Source: Glossina fuscipes (lineage: Eukaryota > Arthropoda > Insecta > Diptera > Glossinidae). Taken from it: a stretch of 64,000 nt of DNA. How positions within the stretch are numbered: position 1 is the first letter of the stretch; each line of letters starts with the position of its first letter. Below, one piece after another: positions 1 to 11,766 of this stretch. The notes beneath the pieces were generated by a model. It did not search any database. It was not told where the DNA came from and saw only the letters and a list, made by a program, of their open reading frames with translations. A program made the translations under genes and the position numbers. The DNA is taken from positions 32,899,833-32,963,832 of the forward strand of contig NW_023998414.1 of assembly GCF_014805625.2 (NCBI RefSeq), read 5' to 3'.

Positions 1-45
1 TTTTTTTATTTATTTTTTCTCTTTTTCTCTTCAATCTATTTACAG

Positions 46-255
46 AGCAACGTTTAACTTTGTATAACCGCTGTAATAACTCAAGGAAACGGCTGTTTAA
101 CGAAGACAAAAACACAAACCATCTAACGCATACAAGGATTGAGAAGAAAGGCATTAGAGTAAGCGTCAGCATGTTATGGAAAATGGGCAGCGTAGGCATG
201 TTAGCCTGCGGAATAATTCTATTATGCGCTGTCACCAGCGTCAACTCTTATTCAA
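46..255 (+). CDS. Secreted six-cysteine low-complexity protein, signal-peptide exon (coding from ATG 171)
   Basis: A strong pyrimidine tract (1-40) followed by TTTACAG places a splice acceptor at 44-45, so the exon starts at 46 and an upstream 5' exon probably lies outside the window. The chosen start is the ATG at 171, with A at -3. It opens a classic signal peptide: a short basic N-terminus (MLWKMGS), a hydrophobic core (MLACGIILLCAV) and small polar residues near a likely cleavage site at about residues 22-26. The donor is TCAA|GTATGT at 256, leaving phase 1, which matches the next exon. The frame is open back to the exon start without another ATG, so an N-terminal extension encoded upstream cannot be excluded, but it would bury the signal peptide. 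I do not recognise the gene by name; secretion is inferred from the signal sequence. Confidence 0.75.
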
Positions 256-1084
256 GTATGTAACCGATGGCAAGGAAATGCTTACAAAGCATATGTTGTT
301 GTTATTGTTGAAAATTCGAACCGAAAATTCTTTTGATTTCCTTGGTTATTATTGTTATTTATCGTTCTTACCCACACGAATTTAAATACGAAAAGAAAAA
401 GAAATATATTAAAAAAAAAAAATTAAATAAAAAAAAAAAAATAATAATAATAATAATGATGAAAAAAAAAAACTACCGTCCGTCAAAGTGGTTTGCTAAA
501 CACGTTTATCAATTCCTTTAATTATTTTTCTGAATTTTAATTAGTGTTTAATTTTTTCATTTTCTTACGTTTTTTTTTTTTCTTTTTTTTTTTTTTTCTT
601 CGTTTGTATAAAACAATTAATTGAGCACATGTCTTATTACTATTAATATAATTGAAGAAAAAACGAGCCCTTCTCCTCTCTTAAAACTCTTTCTTCCAAT
701 TATAATAAATGTTGTTTACAATCATCATCATCATGTAGACATAAAAACAATAAATTTTCATCTTTAGTTTTTATATGATTTTAATTTATTATTTTATTTC
801 TTCTTCTTTTCTCTCCCTATTTTTGTTTTTTTTTTTTTTGTTTTTATTTTTTTCCCCCCCTATACAAATATACAAATATTATCGGTTTACTCTGCAATAT
901 ATTAAAAAAAAAAAAATAAAAAAATAAATAAAAATAAAAAAAAAAAAAACGAAACCAACAAAATACTGTCCTCCTCTTGTATGTTGCCACTTAATAATTC
1001 TGCTTTTATAACAATGTGACAAACAAATGAACAAACAACATTTTCATTGCGGCGTAACAAACTACCGCTGGTATATTATACCAG
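256..1084 (+). other. Intron 1 of the secreted-protein gene
   Basis: This 829-bp interval runs from a GTATGT donor to a CCAG acceptor at 1083-1084. It is very AT-rich, with poly(A) and poly(T) runs. No AG dinucleotide occurs from 768 to 1082, which fits a distant branch point scanned to the first AG. No gene is seen inside it. Confidence 0.7.
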
Positions 1085-1273
1085 AATATGGGCGTAACTG
1101 CAACGATATTGGCTGTTTGCCCAACGAGGAGTGCGTCATTACATCGGATTCGTGCAGTTATAATCAACGCGATGGCAAAGATTGCGGCAGTTATCCCACT
1201 TGCAAGAGGAAGTCTGGTGGCGCCAGTTCTTCCTCACCATCATCATCCTCGTCACCGTCTTTAAATCCTTCAG
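1085..1273 (+). CDS. Secreted six-cysteine low-complexity protein, cysteine-module exon
   Basis: This exon encodes the only cysteine-rich part of the mature protein, beginning KYGRNCNDIGC and ending in a Ser/Pro-rich linker. The six cysteines have the spacing C-x4-C-x5-C-x6-C-x9-C-x5-C, which suggests three disulfides in an extracellular fold. The serine run at about 1220-1265 leads into the low-complexity tail. The acceptor at 1083-1084 is the first AG after more than 300 AG-free bases, and it restores phase 1 from the preceding exon. The donor is TTCAG|GTGATT at 1274, again phase 1, which fits both downstream terminal exons. The composition is clearly less AT-rich than the flanks. I cannot name the family with confidence; it looks like an uncharacterised insect secreted protein. 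A short run-on reading frame past 1273 is intronic. Confidence 0.75.
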
Positions 1274-3911
1274 GTGATTATTATTATTTATTTATTTATC
1301 TTTTTTTTTTTTTTTTTAATTTTAATTTTTTTCTTGTTTTTTTGTTGGTTTTTTCTGCATTAATTTACGTTAAATGAATAATTTTTTTAAATTTTGTTTT
1401 CGTAAAATTTTTATTCATATCTCAACTCTCGCATTCTTTTAAGCAACGAAAAAAAAAAAAAAGAAAAAAAAAAACTTTCTTTTTCATATAAATTCGTGAG
1501 TTATGCCCCTGACAGTTAGAATAGCTAGGATTTTTTAAAGGAACGGAATACGAAAACGAAAATATATTTTGTAAGTTAATTGACTGACAAAAACAAGCCC
1601 AACATTTCAAGAAGATATTAGAAAACTCTTTACAGGATGCAATTCATTTTAAATCTAAACCGAACTTTCTTTCCTTTATACATCGTCTCGTTCGTAAGCG
1701 CCAGAAATATAGAAAAAAAAAAAAAAGCACAAAAAATACTTTTAAACCCTTATTAGGTTAACAAGAGCGTAAGCTAGAAATTTCTCTTCTACGCATTACA
1801 AGACCCAAGCAAATATGCATAGATTGTGAAGAAACCGGCCGCGCGTAGTATGTCTTGCATGTTGTGCCAAGTAAGCGAAACATTTTGTAATTTTTACCAC
1901 AAACACTTCCTACAACAGAAATGTCATCTGTTAGATGGAGCGATAATGAAGACATTCGTTCCTAATATTGAAATACTTATGTTATTCTTTGCATTTCCTT
2001 TTCGCGTATGCATGCCGTACTACATTTAATTCTTCACTAGCAAATTGGCCAAAGTAGATGCTCGTACTGTTCCTTGACTAAACGGTAGATTTCGAACAAT
2101 TTGATATATCGAAGCAAAGCACCTATGCAACTCCCATGATATGATCTGGAAAGAATGCAACGAACCTATCGATCCACTGTTAGGTAGACGAATAAAAGCT
2201 TACCTCCCCCTTCAAGCCAAATTTCCTTTGAAATTCACTGTAAAGGAAACTTTAAGTTTTATCTCTCTGCGGTCTCAACTAAACTGTAAACAGCCTGAAA
2301 AATTTGAGATGTCTTAGGACTTTTTAAGTCTTCGCAAATGATCCTCCACAGATCAGAAGCGCACACTTCTGATATATCAGATTATAGTTAAGTTTATTTA
2401 TAGACCGAAAAATGTTGTTTTCTTCCTGTTTATTAGCCAGCACTCTCTGGCATTTTCGCCAAGAATGAAAAATTTACTCTAATTTATTGTCTACTTACAC
2501 GTACTTACTTATACAGGATTGTGAACATTTAACACTACAATCAATTTGATTGCACGACTTATCCATACGGGCATTTTTTTAGGTTTGCAGTTCGTAACTG
2601 AAACTCATAGCTTTAGTTTTTTACTTTACTTTAATTTTAACCAAAAAAAAAGAAGAAGATTTTATCAATACGGCTTTCTCTTTACAATCAAGTCAAAATA
2701 TATATCCCTGAAGAGGTTAGCATTTGTTAGTAGCGAAAAGTCTACCATAACATGATCTGGTTATAATGCAAGCGCACCTTTGCCTACGCATGCAATCGAG
2801 TGCATCATGTGTCGGACTTACTGTTCCGTTTGACAGCTAAGTAAGAAAAATAAATTGTTATGAGAAGGCATGACCTAGGTTTTATACAAAAAAAAACAGC
2901 ATTTCAACCAATCATTTTGTAGGTATGACAGGTAGATATCGCCATTGCTGACTTGTCAACTAACGGTCGGGATGTTATGAAACTTTAATAAATGTCGTCG
3001 AAGGTTTTTATTACTATCTACGTATCATACGGATTTATCAATATTTTCGTTACTATCAAAGTACGTGCGTTTTTAATAGGCGCAAAGCAAACTTTGGTTA
3101 GGTCTAACAAGCCGCAATGTCTCAGCCGCATTATTACTGAATGAGGAGGAAAATGAATGTAGGAAATGCTTATTGCAGACTTTACTATCAAAGAATGAAA
3201 GTATACCAGATTTGTTTTTCCACTGTTCATACCCAGAGTTGCATATTAGATAACCAAAATATGAATAAAGGGAAATCTAAAGTCGATTTAATGCTATCCA
3301 GCTGCCCGTCTGCCTGGCCGTCCGTCCATGCTGTATTGCACTTACGATGGCACGATCAGCGATAGAAACCCTATCAGAGATAGAAAAAAATTAAGGTAAA
3401 GAAAAACATATAGTCTTAGTTCACGTCCACCATAAGCGAATTAGGAACCGGATACCTATAGGATACTATTCGCTGTTGCAAGCTGAGTAACGAACTTTAG
3501 CTGATCAGCTAATTTTAACAAAGCTAAATATATATACGCTTTTGGTTTATAATTTTTGGGTACTAGGGCTAAAACAAAGTGTCCCTGTCCTGTTTTTTGT
3601 CTACAACAAGTTAACACGGCCCTGAATAATTTCTTTCAATAAAAAGCGATGATATTTTTCTTTTACGTATATGCTTTTATTGTACATTTTATTATTTCTA
3701 ATGTTAAATAAGTTTATAGGTTTTTAATTATTTATTTATTTATTTTTATTTTTTTTAATTTCTACTTATTATATATTATTGATGTATATAAAGAGAATAT
3801 TTATATATGTAATTATAAAACCAAACTCACACCTATGTATTTATGAAAAGACTGAATTGGATCAATTGAAATTGTCTCAACTCATCATGGGATGCAATCA
3901 TATCTGGGGAA

Positions 3912-3958
<47 letters not shown>

Positions 3959-4693
3959 ATGAAAATTAACAAAATCACGAATTCAATAACACCAACACCA
4001 TTTCAATGGCGAGCACTCTGTTATCACATACACATCACACCAATACATTTTTAAGAAACGTTCAAAAAAAAAAAAAAAAAAAGAGAAGAAAATATGCTTA
4101 ACAAAGTGGCAATCAACTAAACGAATGAACAAATGAATCAATTAACAATTAATCAACCAATCGTTGACGGCAACACTTTTTATTTTATTTAATTAAAACC
4201 TAGTCGCTTTACTTTTTTTATTTATGTTACGTAATTTCTTTCATTTTATGTTTATCAATATTTATTTGCTATTAAACAAGAATTCATTATAACTTCATAC
4301 ATAAGCATCTCTGTAATTTTGTAATGGTAGTTATATGTTGGTGCTGGTTGTTGTACGGTTAGATGAAAAAAAAAAAAAAAAACAAAAAAACATTCACTTC
4401 GCATGCTTTTTTCAATTTCAATTTATACAAGAGATATAATAACATATATAATAATATATATAAAAATATATATATTAAATATATACAATATATATATTAT
4501 AATAGTAAGAAAAATAATAATAATATTATTAATAATAATAATAATAAAAATAATAATAACAACAATAATAATAATAACAGTAATAATAATAATAATAATA
4601 ATAATCATAATAATAATAATAATATAAAAAATTTCGTAACATCTACTAACATATTTTTTTATGCTTTCTTTCTCATACAACATTTGGCTAACA

Positions 4694-4728
<35 letters not shown>

Positions 4729-4787
4729 CAAAATTTGTTGTTGTTTTAACTCACATATTCATCAACATGGAATGCTATGACATCTAG
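1274..4787 (+). other. Intron 2 (short form) of the secreted-protein gene
   Basis: Non-coding interval of 3.5 kb. It contains a 41-bp poly(A) tract near 3916-3956, further A-runs near 4063-4082 and 4695-4726, and an AAT-triplet block at 4512-4625. One weak copy of a CCGTCTG/CCGTCCGTCC motif lies near 3300-3330. No exon with supported splice sites was found. Confidence 0.55.
4512..4625 (+). repeat. AAT-triplet microsatellite, imperfect
   Basis: About 114 bases of AAT/TAA triplets with AAC, CAT and CAG interruptions. Reading frames through it give poly-Asn or poly-Ile, which is a repeat artefact and not a gene. Confidence 0.9.
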
Positions 4788-5488
4788 GATCAAATATAAA
4801 ACCTGGCTCTGAAAATAACATATATTCATCGGGTTCAATGGGAGCTAACATGAACTCACACACTTACACAAATGTCTTAAGCGGATCGTCCTCTATGGGG
4901 GCGAATGGCGGTTATACACACAAAAACAATGGTGGTGTTAGTGGTGGTAGTGCGACTAATGGTAATCCTGCCGATGGCCAAAACGCTAATACAGGAGCCA
5001 TTGATCCACATTATGTGTTCGGGGCACCGCATACCATGCCCATTATACCCAATGTACCCATATTTCCTTATAATTCACCTACTCAAGCACCTGTTTTTCA
5101 ACAATTTCCTCAACCCAATCATCCAGGTAACATCTATAATCCGGGCTTACCTCAAGGCCTACAGCCGGTGAATCCCTACAATCCGCCGTTCGTATTCGGT
5201 CAACAGCCCTTCTACTCTGCCCCGGCCGGTACAGGTGGACCACCAGGCGGTAGTAATGGTATATTGGGCAGCAGTAGCGGTGGCTTAGCACCCTACCCGG
5301 GCAACTATCCCAGTCCGAATATGTACAATAAGCCTCCGCCACAATATCAAAATCAAAATCCCTACAATCGTCAAACACAAACGTATCCAACCTCAGCTGG
5401 CCGCTCGTTTAATGAACTATCAACATTAGGCTTCATTACTAGTTTATTGGCTGTGATACTATTTTCTGGAATACACAGCAGCACGTAA
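4788..5488 (+). CDS. Alternative terminal exon A of the secreted protein, GPI-anchor-like end
   Basis: Acceptor ACATCTAG at 4786-4787; the first two bases complete a Gly codon from the phase 1 donor at 1273. The exon then reads to TAA at 5486-5488 and gives a 324-residue protein. The first part is Gly/Ser/Asn-rich; the middle is Pro/Asn/Tyr/Gln-rich (NPYNPPFVFGQQP type) with no cysteine. The last residues change character: a small-residue stretch TSAGRS, a short spacer, then about 16 hydrophobic residues (LGFITSLLAVILF) and the end SGIHSST. That is the layout of a GPI-anchor addition signal, so this isoform is probably tethered to the cell surface. An in-frame CAG|GTAACA at 5127 is a possible internal donor. 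Candidate poly(A) signals lie at 5731 and 5805. Confidence 0.75.
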
Positions 5489-5730
5489 TATTGTTTAAAC
5501 CAAAATTTCTTCTATGTTTCATATTAAATTTATTTGACAAAAGAAAGAAAAAAAAACAAAACAAAAAAAAAAAAAAACAGAAAAAAAAAACCAATTTATA
5601 TATATAAAGGGAAAGAGTTAAACTTTTACAATTTTTTTACAATTTTTTTAAACTTTCTTTTTTTTACAATAATGCGATATGTATAAAAACAAAAAAAAAA
5701 AAAAAGTAAATTTAATTTAAGTGTCAATGA

Positions 5731-5736
5731 AATAAA
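5731..5736 (+). terminator. Poly(A) signal candidate for terminal exon A
   Basis: AATAAA lies 243 bases after the stop at 5488, and a second AATAAA follows at 5805-5810. The context is AT-rich, so chance occurrence is possible. Confidence 0.45.
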
Positions 5737-6350
5737 ACTGATCAAGTCGAAAAGAAAAGTGAGGAAATCTTATAGCTTTTAAGTTTTACTTGAGTTTTAA
5801 ATGAAATAAACTCATCTGCCCCGGCATGGTGAGCCCTACCCTCAGTTTCTCACATCCTAGCCCGCAATCGTAACGCATGATATTCGAAGCATTGGAAAGC
5901 CAAGCGACATGACTTTATAATGTTGAGTAACGAAAAATTACTCGAATTGTAAATGCAGTTAATTGGCGGCCAAAATCTTGTACTGCTTTCAACTTATATT
6001 AAATGAAAAAAAATTTCACTTCACTCCTCCCGACAATCTCATAAAAATCAAAGGGTTTTGACTTTGACTTAAATCCTTCGCTTTCTAATTTTTCTTACAA
6101 ATAATTATTAAAAGCTTAAGAAAACATTCGAGCATAGATGCGAGCATAATGCTTTGCTTGTCCGATTACCATCCATTTCAAAAGGAAGAAAAAAAGAAAA
6201 AAAAAATAGAAACTGAAAGTCCAATCATTGACCCTTTATGATAATTCAGTGACTGAAGGCAATCTATTATGACTATGAAGGACATTCCTTCGCTTATATA
6301 TAATGCCACATAAAATATCAACTGTTTTTATTTAGTTAGTAGAGCGAAGA

Positions 6351-6380
6351 AGAGTGGAAGAGTGGAAGAGTGGAAGAGTG
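6351..6380 (+). repeat. Short tandem repeat, GAAGAGTGG units
   Basis: Between three and four copies of a 9-base GAAGAGTGG unit in tandem. No function inferred. Confidence 0.8.
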
Positions 6381-6845
6381 CTTCGAAATTATGATAGAGT
6401 GGGATAACAAAAGAAAACGTAAAAATTCTATGAAAACAAGTTTTACTTCCCTTCTTTTTTTTTTCGTCCTTTTTGTTCCTTTATTTCTCTTTCTTTGTTT
6501 CCCCCTTTTCCCCTTTATGTAACTCTTCCAGGTTATTAGCGATACATCCAGTTTAACATTCAATTAAGCTTCCATTCATCAGCAGTTTTATATAAATTGC
6601 GAAAGCAATCATTTTTCAGCTAAGCACGCAAACATTTGCTTGATCAGTTTTTCCTAAAGAATATTTTATATGAAAAAATTCACACAATTGATTATATATT
6701 GAAATATATTGAAATAATAAATATAATGCCAAATAATGAAAATATGAAACGTAATAAATAACAAATATTTTAAAACTAAATATTTAAGCAGATGACAATT
6801 TTCTTCTTTTTTTTCCCCGTCCCTTTTTGATTTCTTTTACATACA

Positions 6846-6876
<31 letters not shown>

Positions 6877-7116
6877 GTATATATATGTATAGAACATAAG
6901 ACAACGAATATTACAATAATTTATAACAAGAACAGGTTTAAATAACATCACAAATTTTAAATGAATAACGAAATAAATTTGGTCTTCGCTTCCGATTACA
7001 AATTGAATGTCCCTACGTCATGACTAATATCTAATTCTCTAAAAGCCTTCGGCGATCTCTGTTCGAAGTTCTAAGAAATGGGATTCAGTTTAATTGTTCG
7101 TTGTGCAAATTGCTTT

Positions 7117-7118
<2 letters not shown>

Positions 7119-7164
<46 letters not shown>
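7119..7164 (+). repeat. (AG)23 microsatellite
   Basis: Uninterrupted AG dinucleotides over 46 bases. The Arg-Glu reading frame across it is an artefact. Confidence 0.95.
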
Positions 7165-7167
<3 letters not shown>

Positions 7168-10100
7168 GAGCTGCCAAAAATCCGATGATCCGATGCTTCG
7201 GTCGTGGCCTCAAGGTCATTTATTTATTTAGCACCAATTCTTCGCTTGTCGCAAGAGTACTGCGTCTTTGTGAACTTCCAAGAATCTTATCAGGGGATTT
7301 AATTCCCACTTGAACGAGTTACAGTGCCAATGAGTGCCAATGAGTTAATGCAAATTAAGGAATTGTAGTAAAAAGACTCAACGAATCATATAAAATTGTT
7401 CATTTTGATTCCGAGCACACCAATCCAAAGTTTACTCCAATGCATCCCACTATATGAATCTATACGAAGATTGCCGTTTGGTAAAAAAAAAAAAAAAAAA
7501 AAAAAATAGTACTGTTCGCTGGAGACCCAAAAATTTTAAATATAAAGCAAAACTACATTCTAAGAAATTGTACACAGATTTCTTTTGGCGTTTTTCGCAC
7601 GATGGCAATCTCAAGTCAAGGTCATTTCTTTGCAGATCACGAAAAAGAATTGATAGGATTTAATGTGGACATAATGTAAGCCAACACCCGCACTTCATTA
7701 ATGATTATCCCCATATCCCCATTACGTAGCATGGCCCGCCTCTTCACTCAATTCTGCGACATTCTCTCTGCGAAGAGTCCTAAGCAATTTATTATTATTA
7801 TTCACTTTAGGCGTAAACATACACGTTGCGTTTGTGATTTGTCAAGCAATCGCCTACGATATGAAGCCAATAAAGAAAAAATGTTTTTCTTACGAACAAA
7901 ATATTGTCAGCAAACTATGGGATCCCAAATTTTCTTATCGAAAATTGACCTCCTTTTATGCCTAAAGCCTAACAAATGAAGGCTTTATTAGTTTCTTCAT
8001 TTTCTTTACTTTCTAACTTATTATATTCGTCCGGGTATTAAAAACTTGACTAACGGTTTTTTTTCTCAATTTCTCTCTTTATGTTATTAAATTTAAGGAA
8101 AAAATTGATAGGAATTTTTTCTAAAAATTCAAATTTTGCTTTGGTTTCGCCTAAAGAGATCTTTAGAAGTCCCGCGAAATGTCCAAAAACTTGTCTCTAT
8201 CATTATAAGCATACTGCAGTTCAAACAACTGACAGACACAGCAAATTGTGTTACGATGTAGTTACGCCTAGATGGTCGACGATCGAACAAACTTACGCAT
8301 TCCAGGCTCATTAATTATAAGTTCGATCACAATGTTACCTTATGGCGCAGTTGTACCAACAATGTCTCTGTAAGTTTAAGATGGGTAGACTGCCGTGAAT
8401 GTTTAACCCCCCTGGGTGCCTAATGGCGCAAGGAATATGACAATGCACACTAAGCGGCCCAATATATATATATAGATAGAAATATGCGATAACATTAAAC
8501 TGCCATCGACTAGCTGCTGGTGGTATCAGGGCGATTAAGCATAAGTGCTATTAATTACAAAGATAGCAATAGACAATTTCCATGCGTAGACGGCGAGACA
8601 TCACTTTTAACTTAAACGATGACAATCAAGCATTCGCACATACAATTGCTAACAAGGGTAATTGGTTCATAAAGCATAAGCAGAAATTTACTGCTAAGAT
8701 GAATGCTAAATAAAAAAGCGCAAGATAGAATATAATGCACTGGAACGAGCTGAAACGCTCCATAAAGAGATCATACAGGACTAACGAAATGTAAAGCGTA
8801 AACAAGAGTGTAAGTTCGAATTCTAAAAATTGTAATTAGCCAGTGTAATGTAGGTGTAGTGTCTTGTTGAAAATATTACATTAGTACGTCAATGGTAATT
8901 TACGCGCGACTTATTCACCACAATGGTACAATTATGGACTGAGCAATAAAGTTTAAACAAAGCTAAAGAAGAAAAAAAAACTTGTACTCAATGGTTCTAA
9001 TTTCGTCCTATTTAATCCGCAATTTAGGGAAGCAAATCTAAGATATATAGACAAACAGTCAGGATAAACGTGTAATTATATAAGAGTATTAAGAATTCAC
9101 TTTGAATAGCAAAATTTTTTTATTTTTTTTTTTTTTCTTTATTGCTCTTCGTCAAAGGACGATCGATTCCGTCACTTTCCTATATTTAGAAATACGTAAC
9201 ATAGGCGCATATGCGTTTATTGTCAGTCGCGTTAAATGAGAGGCTCACTAGTCACCGTGCGGAACTTTAATTCGATCAAATCCATTCCCTTGTCCCTGTA
9301 GTAGCGGTGTATCAATATTCCTTCACGGAAAGAATTGGACTACCGATGGTTTGGCAACACCTAACTAAGCAACGAAATTCCTGCTAATAGAATAACGCAA
9401 TATACTGCTAGCAATTATCGAAGGTGTTTGCGTCATTGCAAAACTCTTGACCGCGAACCCTATGTCTTTTGTCACTAATATATTGCAAGACGTGACTTTC
9501 CGGTGCGATTATTCTCCCAAGCTTCTAGAGCAGTACTCTGCTCTGTTGTGCGCACTAGACGCAGTACGAAAACGTGAAAGTTCGCTGCATCCTTGCGTGT
9601 GTGTGTGTGGGTGTGTGTGCAGGCACATGTAAATATATTTAATCGTCGTTCTAATAAAATTGTTTTTCTATTCATCCCTCGGTTAAGGAACGAATTTCCA
9701 AAATCCGAAACATAGAAAGGGAAAGTTTGAATTCGAATCTCCTTATGTTCGCATTAGTGAAGAGCTAATGATTAAAAAAATAAATAAATAAAAAATACCT
9801 AAGAAGTTATCGATGACCTTGTCTTGATATCGGGCATAAATGGTTATCTAAATCTGCTTTTAAGCCTCGATGAGTGGATCGATTTATGGATAATCAAAAA
9901 TTCAGAACAAGTTGCACTTATTGTTGTGATGAGTTTTGAAAAACTTTCTCTAGAATATTCCATAATAACGTTTTTTGCGCTTATTAACAAACTCATTTAT
10001 TTTGTTATTCATTGAGACAAGTTTCATAAAATAAGTCTAAATTTCCGTCAAACCATCTTCAACTAAAGAAGACCTACATGTATTCATAAAGCAATAGGAA

Positions 10101-10600
10101 AACGTTTATAAAAAAAATAAAAATATTAAAAAAAATAAACAAAAGAATTATAATAATAATAATGATGATAAAGGAATGAATATAAATACAAGCATAGACA
10201 CAATAAACACACATTTACATAAATATATAATATTATCCGTATTACATAAGATTTTGCTAAATAATCATTTTCGTTGCGAACAACAATCGTATAGCAAAAC
10301 GTAACTCAAAAATGGAATACGTAATGTAATGTTAGATGAACTTATGTATATTATGATATGTTTTCTTAAAATGAAAAACAAAACAAAAAAAGATAAGAAA
10401 GAGAGTAAAAGGTATATGTATAAACAAAAATATGATACGAAAATAAGTAAACTCACTGTCTTTCGAGAAGAGTGAAGTTATTCGCATTTTGTTTTAAACG
10501 CTTTACAACATATTTGATCGCAGCCTTAATCAGAAAAAAAACCGAAAATAGAAATTTAAATTTGAAGTGAAGAAACAAACAATTTGAATGGAAAGATAAA

Positions 10601-10602
<2 letters not shown>

Positions 10603-10651
<49 letters not shown>
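10603..10651 (+). repeat. (AC)24 microsatellite
   Basis: Uninterrupted AC dinucleotides. The Val/Cys reading frame on the other strand is an artefact. Confidence 0.95.
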
Positions 10652-10652
<1 letters not shown>

Positions 10653-11552
10653 GTAGATCAATTATGCTTACTTCGGGGACACTTGCCTCTTGGGCACTTG
10701 CCATGCACGACTTTCAAAACTTGTATATAAAAAATTGGCTCAATCTTTTTCTTAATTGAAAAGAATGCGAAAGATCCGCAAAAAATATCACGATTATGTC
10801 TATTGCGATATCTACGATATCTTCTCTATATCCCATTTTGAAACGTCAGATTTTCAAACTCAATTATAATTTAATGCAAGCTCGTAACGGTCATTATTTT
10901 GTTGCACAATTCAGAATAACGAACTGATGAGCTAAATAAATAGCTTGTCATATAATAACCAATGCATTTTTTTCGTAATATTATAAAAATAAAATAAAAT
11001 TGAAATTTATTTCAAATACATTTTTGTTACAAAACTTAATAATCGAAATATTCACTATAACTATCTATGGGTCGTATGTCATTTGTCACGTCGCCTACTC
11101 CATATTCGTGCGTCTTTGACTTTTGCTAAGCATTAATTTGCTAAATATAATTCGATCGACTTGAGCAAGCGATAAGCGGAAGGAGCCAGAGCTAGAGCAG
11201 AGAAACGTCCCAGCCCAAGTTGAAGATTACTCTCTTAGTTGCTTATGCTCGCAGTAAGCTCACTCTCCATCATCATTATCATTTTTCCTTAAACCCGTCA
11301 TTTAGTTCGCTTACTCAGGCTTCTTATGGCTTAGATGCAATAATTTCATCGATCTTTAGAAGTTCTTAGTAGATGATTTCTTTTCCTTTCCATTGCATTG
11401 AATACAATACAAGATGGAGCTTTCTTTCTAGTCTGGGCCTTCAGCATTGCAAGAGATGTGAATGGTTCTTCTGGATTAAGCGCCATCGTTTTCTTTCTTT
11501 GCATCTCTTCATCGCCTTAAATAATTTCTTACTTTCTAGCTTTTCTTTCTTC

Positions 11553-11553
<1 letters not shown>

Positions 11554-11608
<55 letters not shown>
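11554..11608 (+). repeat. (ATT)18 microsatellite
   Basis: Uninterrupted ATT/TTA triplets over about 55 bases. Confidence 0.95.
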
Positions 11609-11610
<2 letters not shown>

Positions 11611-11692
11611 TTCGCCAGAGAAATAAATTCTAAGACTAAACTCTTAAAAGCACTAGCAGCTAAGGCTATCGGCTTTTATCATTAAAAACTCT

Positions 11693-11766
11693 ACCGCACA
11701 TGAGATTCGAACCCACGACCATTGACTTGCTAGTCGAGATTCCTCGCCTTCGGCGACTCAGGCGGA
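11693..11766 (-). repeat. tRNA-like element, possible tRNA-derived SINE head or tRNA pseudogene
   Basis: On the minus strand a GTCGTGGGTTCGAATCTCAT stretch (about 11699-11718) matches a Pol III B-box and forms a TψC-arm-like hairpin with the canonical TTCGAAT loop. Upstream on that strand is a perfect 5-bp hairpin, TCGCC-GAA-GGCGA. The outer ends pair as CCGC/GCGG with weaker neighbours. A clean cloverleaf with a clear anticodon arm and A-box could not be built, so it is more likely a tRNA-derived repeat or a degenerate tRNA than a working tRNA gene. Confidence 0.35.

Noticed and set aside
60..170. N-terminal extension of the secreted protein upstream of ATG 171
   Set aside because: The frame is open but has no ATG; it begins at a TTG. 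A signal peptide starts exactly at 171. Kept only as a caveat.
4363..4749. 128-residue Lys/Asn-rich open frame and its Ile-rich shadows
   Set aside because: Created by AAT-triplet and poly(A) repeats, with no signature of selection.
5079..5390. 103-residue minus-strand frame
   Set aside because: Antisense shadow of terminal exon A.
7101..7313. Arg-Glu repeat protein
   Set aside because: Comes from the AG microsatellite; no splice context.
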